Part shown: positions 6,428 through 8,398 of the stretch, one piece after another | Position numbering within the stretch: the stretch's first letter is position 1 | How the letters are laid out: each line of letters opens with the position of its first letter | Position numbers and translations under genes: made by a program | NCBI GenBank assembly: GCA_017503885.1 | Contig: JAFVSF010000046.1 | Span: 1 to 8,398 of the forward strand | Direction of reading: 5' to 3' | DNA from: Clostridia bacterium | Lineage (GTDB): Bacteria; Bacillota; Clostridia; Christensenellales; Borkfalkiaceae | DNA: 8,398 bases | The notes under the pieces: generated by a model | What the model saw: the letters and a program-made list of their open reading frames with translations, nothing else | Database searches by the model: none | Told to the model about the DNA's origin: nothing

Positions 6428-6545
6428 TTTTACTTAAAAAGAGTGAATTGCAACACGGATGCAACGTCATGTTGCTGACCACAGAGGTCTATCCCATCCA
6501 AAATCAATTTATGAGCCTAGCCTACCTCGTTTCTAACGTCTTAAA
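6428..6545 (+). repeat. Structured intergenic repeat, copy 3 (diverged)
   Basis: This is the most diverged copy. The core GACC (6477-6480), loop ACAGA, GGTC (6486-6489) then TATCCC is intact, and the tail GAGCCTAGCCT (6513-6523) with GTTTCTAACG (6529-6538) and CTTAAA matches copy 2. The head TTAAAGGCTTATCTAC is absent. The stem is GGATG (6457-6461) with CATCC (6495-6499), and a small extra hairpin GCAAC-GTCAT-GTTGC (6461-6475) lies beside the core. The left limit is uncertain. The bases between this copy and the terminator at 6575 show nothing further. Confidence 0.6.
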
Positions 6546-6574
6546 CCTCATTTGATAATAGTTAAAGGCAAAAT

Positions 6575-6617
6575 AAGAGCCACGGATTTTCGCAATTTGC
6601 GACTAGCCGTGGCTTTT
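6575..6617. terminator. Bidirectional terminator of the leftward hydrolase gene
   Basis: AGCCACGG (6578-6585) pairs with CCGTGGCT (6607-6614), extended outward by A-T and G-T pairs. An inner stem TCGCA/TGCGA (6590-6594 with 6598-6602) lies within. It is 3 bp beyond the hydrolase stop. On the - strand it is followed by TCTTATTTTG, and on the + strand by a TTTTT run, so it can stop transcription from both sides of this convergent junction. Confidence 0.8.
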
Positions 6618-6619
6618 TA

Positions 6620-7570
6620 TTAATACTTAAAATCTATTTGTTTTTCAAATTCTTTAATGGCGTTTAGGTAGCCTTCCTTGTCTTCGGGGTAGGCTAAACC
6701 GTGGTCGCAGTCTTTAACAACGTAAAGGCTCTTTTTTGTTTGACAGACATCAAAAAGTTTGTATGCCATTTGACAAGGAACTATCGTATCGCTATCGCCG
6801 TGGAAAAGAATAATAGGCAAAGTTGCATTGGAAATAGCGTTTAATGGTGTGTCCTCTTCTAGGTTAAACCTACCGATTATTCTAGCCGAAAGTTTCACAA
6901 ATGGGTAAAATAGTTTAGCGGGGAGTTTCATTTCTTCTATGGTTTTACTTATTATTTCTTTTGCCGAAGAATAAGCACAATCTGCAAGTACGTATTTTAC
7001 GTTTTTAGGCAAACTCTCTCTGCTTGCAAGCAAAACTGTTGCTCCACCCATAGAAATTCCCGTTAAAATAAGTTGACAGTCTTTTCCAAATTTTTCAATG
7101 CAAAAATCTACCCATTTTAAAGCGTCTTTCTTTTCGTTTATGCCAAAGGAATGAACTTTGCCCTCGCTATTGCCACACCCTCTTTGGTTTACAAGGAGTG
7201 CGTTTCTACCAAGTGTAAAACACCTTTCTATGCCACCCGACATATCTCTTTCTGCGTTACCTCGATAGCCGTTTAGCATTATTTCTATCGGTGCATTTTT
7301 TTTGCATTCGTAGTATTTGCCTCTTAAGATTAAACCATCGAAAGAAGTTGTAAAAACGTCTTCGTGAGGGAGTTCTCTACTTGCCTTTGCCCACGCTATA
7401 AGTTGATTATTGTGCTTTTTGAACGCTTCACCAGTTGGGACGTCATACTCGTTTTCGCCAAGTTTTTTAGGCTTATCATAATAAAATACTCTTTTAAAGC
7501 AATATAACAAAATAACGAGTAGAACTAAAATTAAAAAGGTTAGCACTCCACCTAAAACCCAAAAAAACAT
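6620..7570 (-). CDS. Membrane-anchored alpha/beta hydrolase (serine hydrolase, Bem46/YqkD-like)
   Basis: This 316-residue protein has an N-terminal transmembrane anchor (about residues 4-24) and then an alpha/beta-hydrolase domain (about 70-312). The oxyanion-hole loop is NGYRGN (100-105). The strand-turn LLVNQRGCGNSEG (125-137) resembles the 'D.RG.G.S.G' motif of this family. The nucleophile elbow GISMGG contains S173, the acid is D261 in HGDSDTIVP, and the histidine is H290 in DCDHGLAY. The triad is complete, so it should be an active esterase, thioesterase or peptidase-like hydrolase. The substrate cannot be predicted, and membrane placement suggests lipid or envelope-linked substrates. 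It lies 45 bp downstream of the 219-residue membrane protein on the same strand and may share its transcript. The only Shine-Dalgarno (AAGGAG, 7603-7608) is 32 nt from the ATG, with a hairpin between. No alternative start in frame has a properly spaced site. Confidence 0.85.
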   Translation of the reverse strand: MFFWVLGGVLTFLILVLLVILLYCFKRVFYYDKPKKLGENEYDVPTGEAFKKHNNQLIAWAKASRELPHEDVFTTSFDGLILRGKYYECKKNAPIEIMLNGYRGNAERDMSGGIERCFTLGRNALLVNQRGCGNSEGKVHSFGINEKKDALKWVDFCIEKFGKDCQLILTGISMGGATVLLASRESLPKNVKYVLADCAYSSAKEIISKTIEEMKLPAKLFYPFVKLSARIIGRFNLEEDTPLNAISNATLPIILFHGDSDTIVPCQMAYKLFDVCQTKKSLYVVKDCDHGLAYPEDKEGYLNAIKEFEKQIDFKY

Positions 7571-7580
7571 AAAATTATTC

Positions 7581-7600
7581 GGCTCGCCTTCGGGCGAGCC
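7581..7600. other. Very stable UUCG hairpin between two leftward genes
   Basis: GGCTCGCC (7581-7588) and GGCGAGCC (7593-7600) are perfect 8-bp GC-rich arms around TTCG. On the + strand this is a C(UUCG)G tetraloop; on the transcribed - strand the loop is CGAA. It stands 15 bp after the stop of the upstream gene and 10 bp before the hydrolase ATG. The following - strand bases (GAATAATTTT) are weakly T-rich. It may be a terminator or attenuator, or a spacer structure bringing the ribosome-binding site near the ATG. Confidence 0.7.
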
Positions 7601-7602
7601 GT

Positions 7603-7608
7603 CTCCTT
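7603..7608 (-). promoter_or_regulatory. Displaced Shine-Dalgarno of the hydrolase gene
   Basis: On the - strand this reads AAGGAG, a full match to the anti-Shine-Dalgarno, located 32 nt before the ATG at 7570. No start codon lies at normal distance. If the 20-nt hairpin 7581-7600 folds, 12 unpaired nt remain between the site and the ATG, a workable distance. Confidence 0.5.
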
Positions 7609-7615
7609 AAAATTA

Positions 7616-8275
7616 TTAGAAAAGTTGTTTAAGTCTTTCTTTTTTAGAAAGTGAAGAAAGCGTTTTGCCATCTTCGGTTTTTGTTTGACCTAAATCATAA
7701 GTTGCTTTTTTAGCAAGTTTTTTCATAGAATAAACAATAGAGTAGTGTTTATAGCCTGCTTGATAAAGGGTAACTAAAGCCTCGTAACCATTTTCAATAG
7801 TAGTATAAACTGTTTTAACCTTGCCTTTAGGACCAGGAACGGCAAAGTCAAGATTTGCAGTAACGCCAGCCATCGGCTCTTTATCTAAAATAGAGTTGAG
7901 GTGTTTTTCGTTTTCCTCTTTGTTTCCAACAGGGGCTAAAGTTATTGTAAGTCTAACCTCTTTTACGTCGGATTGTTTAAAGGTTTCTCCATTTATAGTA
8001 ATTTCTTTTGGCTTAACAGTAATTAAAGGCACTCTCTTTATAGGATATTGCTTAAAAGCACTAGGCATCATAGCAATTATCATTACGAATAAAGCAACCA
8101 TCAAAATACCGGGGATTAATCCACCGAGGTTATCTGGATCTTTAAGTCCTGCCGCTATTATAGAGATACCCATACCACAGAGGAAGAAGAGTAATACTCC
8201 ACAAAGAATTATAGTCTTTTTTCTCTCTTGCCTATTAAGATTATTGAAGTAGACACAAATTCTTGTTATAATCAA
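7616..8275 (-). CDS. Two-TM membrane protein of unknown function
   Basis: I do not recognise the family. The reading frame codes for up to 219 residues. Residues about 21-43 and 52-71 are strongly hydrophobic and form a helical hairpin with a short polar link (KDPDNLGG). A soluble domain of about 145 residues follows, predicted mainly beta, with ITVKPKEITINGETFKQ and KEVRLTITLAP. It contains a Gly/Pro turn (AVPGPKGK) and ends in a Lys-rich tail (KKERLKQLF). The layout resembles small PH-like membrane proteins, but that is only a guess. The start is uncertain: the longest form uses TTG 8275, which has no Shine-Dalgarno, and the first internal ATG (8173, residue 35) would remove half of the first TM segment. 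An in-frame TGA at 8285-8287 blocks extension. Two stops in a row (TAATAA) end the gene. It precedes the hydrolase on the same strand. Confidence 0.7.
   Translation of the reverse strand: MIITRICVYFNNLNRQERKKTIILCGVLLFFLCGMGISIIAAGLKDPDNLGGLIPGILMVALFVMIIAMMPSAFKQYPIKRVPLITVKPKEITINGETFKQSDVKEVRLTITLAPVGNKEENEKHLNSILDKEPMAGVTANLDFAVPGPKGKVKTVYTTIENGYEALVTLYQAGYKHYSIVYSMKKLAKKATYDLGQTKTEDGKTLSSLSKKERLKQLF
8244..8272 (+). promoter_or_regulatory. Strong extended -10 promoter for the gene starting at 8314
   Basis: TATAAT (8267-8272) is a perfect -10 box with the extension TGT just before it. TTGAAG (8244-8249) is the -35, 17 bp upstream. Transcription would start near 8279. The promoter lies within the first 30 bp or so of the leftward gene's longest reading frame, so the two genes are divergent with overlapping control regions. 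Confidence 0.7.
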
Positions 8276-8313
8276 ATTAATTAATCACTAGTTATTGCTG
8301 CAGGAGATATATT

Positions 8314-8398
8314 ATGAAGCTTATTTGCTGTGTTGATGACATAATGGGTATGGCTTTTTTCGGGAGACGGCAAAGCCGCGACTCCCTTTTATATGAAG
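8314..8398 (+). CDS. 5' end of a conserved small protein with an RRQSRD motif, cut by the window end
   Basis: ATG 8314 follows AGGAG (8302-8306) by 7 nt and the promoter at 8244-8272. Only 28 codons are present, and they contain no stop. The visible start reads MKLICCVDD, then GMAFFGRRQSRDSLLYE. The pattern 'MKLI.CVDD..GM.F..RRQSRD..L' resembles a short conserved Clostridia protein family that I recall from genome annotations as 'ribonuclease Z'. I see no metallo-beta-lactamase HxHxDH motif to support that name. The family match is from memory and the fragment is short, so I give no symbol. Confidence 0.65.
   Translation, partial: MKLICCVDDIMGMAFFGRRQSRDSLLYE

Noticed and set aside
6173..6545. 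Integron attC sites, because of GTCTAAC and GTTTCTAAC strings near hairpins
   Set aside because: The paired R/L boxes with GTTRRRY on one side and RYYYAAC on the other, flanking a single imperfect stem, are not present, and there are no cassettes between copies.
6173..6545. CRISPR-like array, because of repeated similar units
   Set aside because: The repeats are over 100 bp with internal variation, only three copies, and no uniform short spacers or cas genes.
7821..8252. 143-codon plus-strand frame opposite the two-TM gene
   Set aside because: It is antisense to a frame with normal membrane-protein features, lacks a ribosome-binding site, and its hydrophobic stretch mirrors the opposite strand.

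Overview
The window is AT-rich chromosomal DNA of a Firmicute, most likely an uncultured or gut-type member of the Clostridia. The signs are A/T-ending codons, strong purine-rich Shine-Dalgarno sites, near-consensus sigma-A promoters, a CwlD-type spore-cortex amidase, a type III glutamine synthetase and a serine recombinase of the Tn4451/TnpX (DUF4368) kind. This placement is inferred from gene content only.

Layout: (1) 1-386 is the 3' end of a large serine recombinase, visibly more G+C-rich than the genes that follow, so the window opens at the edge of an integrated mobile element. A hairpin lies just after it. (2) 464-1257 is a self-contained unit with its own promoter, a cwlD-like amidase and a terminator. 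(3) 1276-3915 is a second unit, coding for an 860-residue UvrD/Rep-type helicase with a complete DEDDh (DnaQ-like) exonuclease domain inserted in its 2B region. (4) 4003-6176 is glutamine synthetase III, with a near-perfect promoter and a palindrome over the -10 box. (5) 6173-6545 is noncoding and holds three tandem copies of a structured repeat of about 110-130 bp, each carrying the core TGACC-N5-GGTCTAT in a hairpin loop. The first copy starts inside the glnN stop codon. (6) 6575-6617 is a bidirectional terminator between glnN (+) and a leftward pair: an alpha/beta hydrolase (6620-7570) and a two-TM protein of unknown function (7616-8275). A UUCG-type hairpin sits between the hydrolase's good Shine-Dalgarno and its ATG. 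(7) A strong rightward promoter (8244-8272) lies inside the 5' end of the leftward gene and drives a gene cut off by the window end (8314 onward).

The genes are mostly monocistronic housekeeping functions (cell wall/spore, DNA repair, nitrogen assimilation) and do not form one pathway. There is no defence island, CRISPR array or biosynthetic cluster. The most unusual items are the helicase-exonuclease fusion, the triple structured repeat after glnN, and the Shine-Dalgarno/hairpin/start arrangement ahead of the hydrolase.
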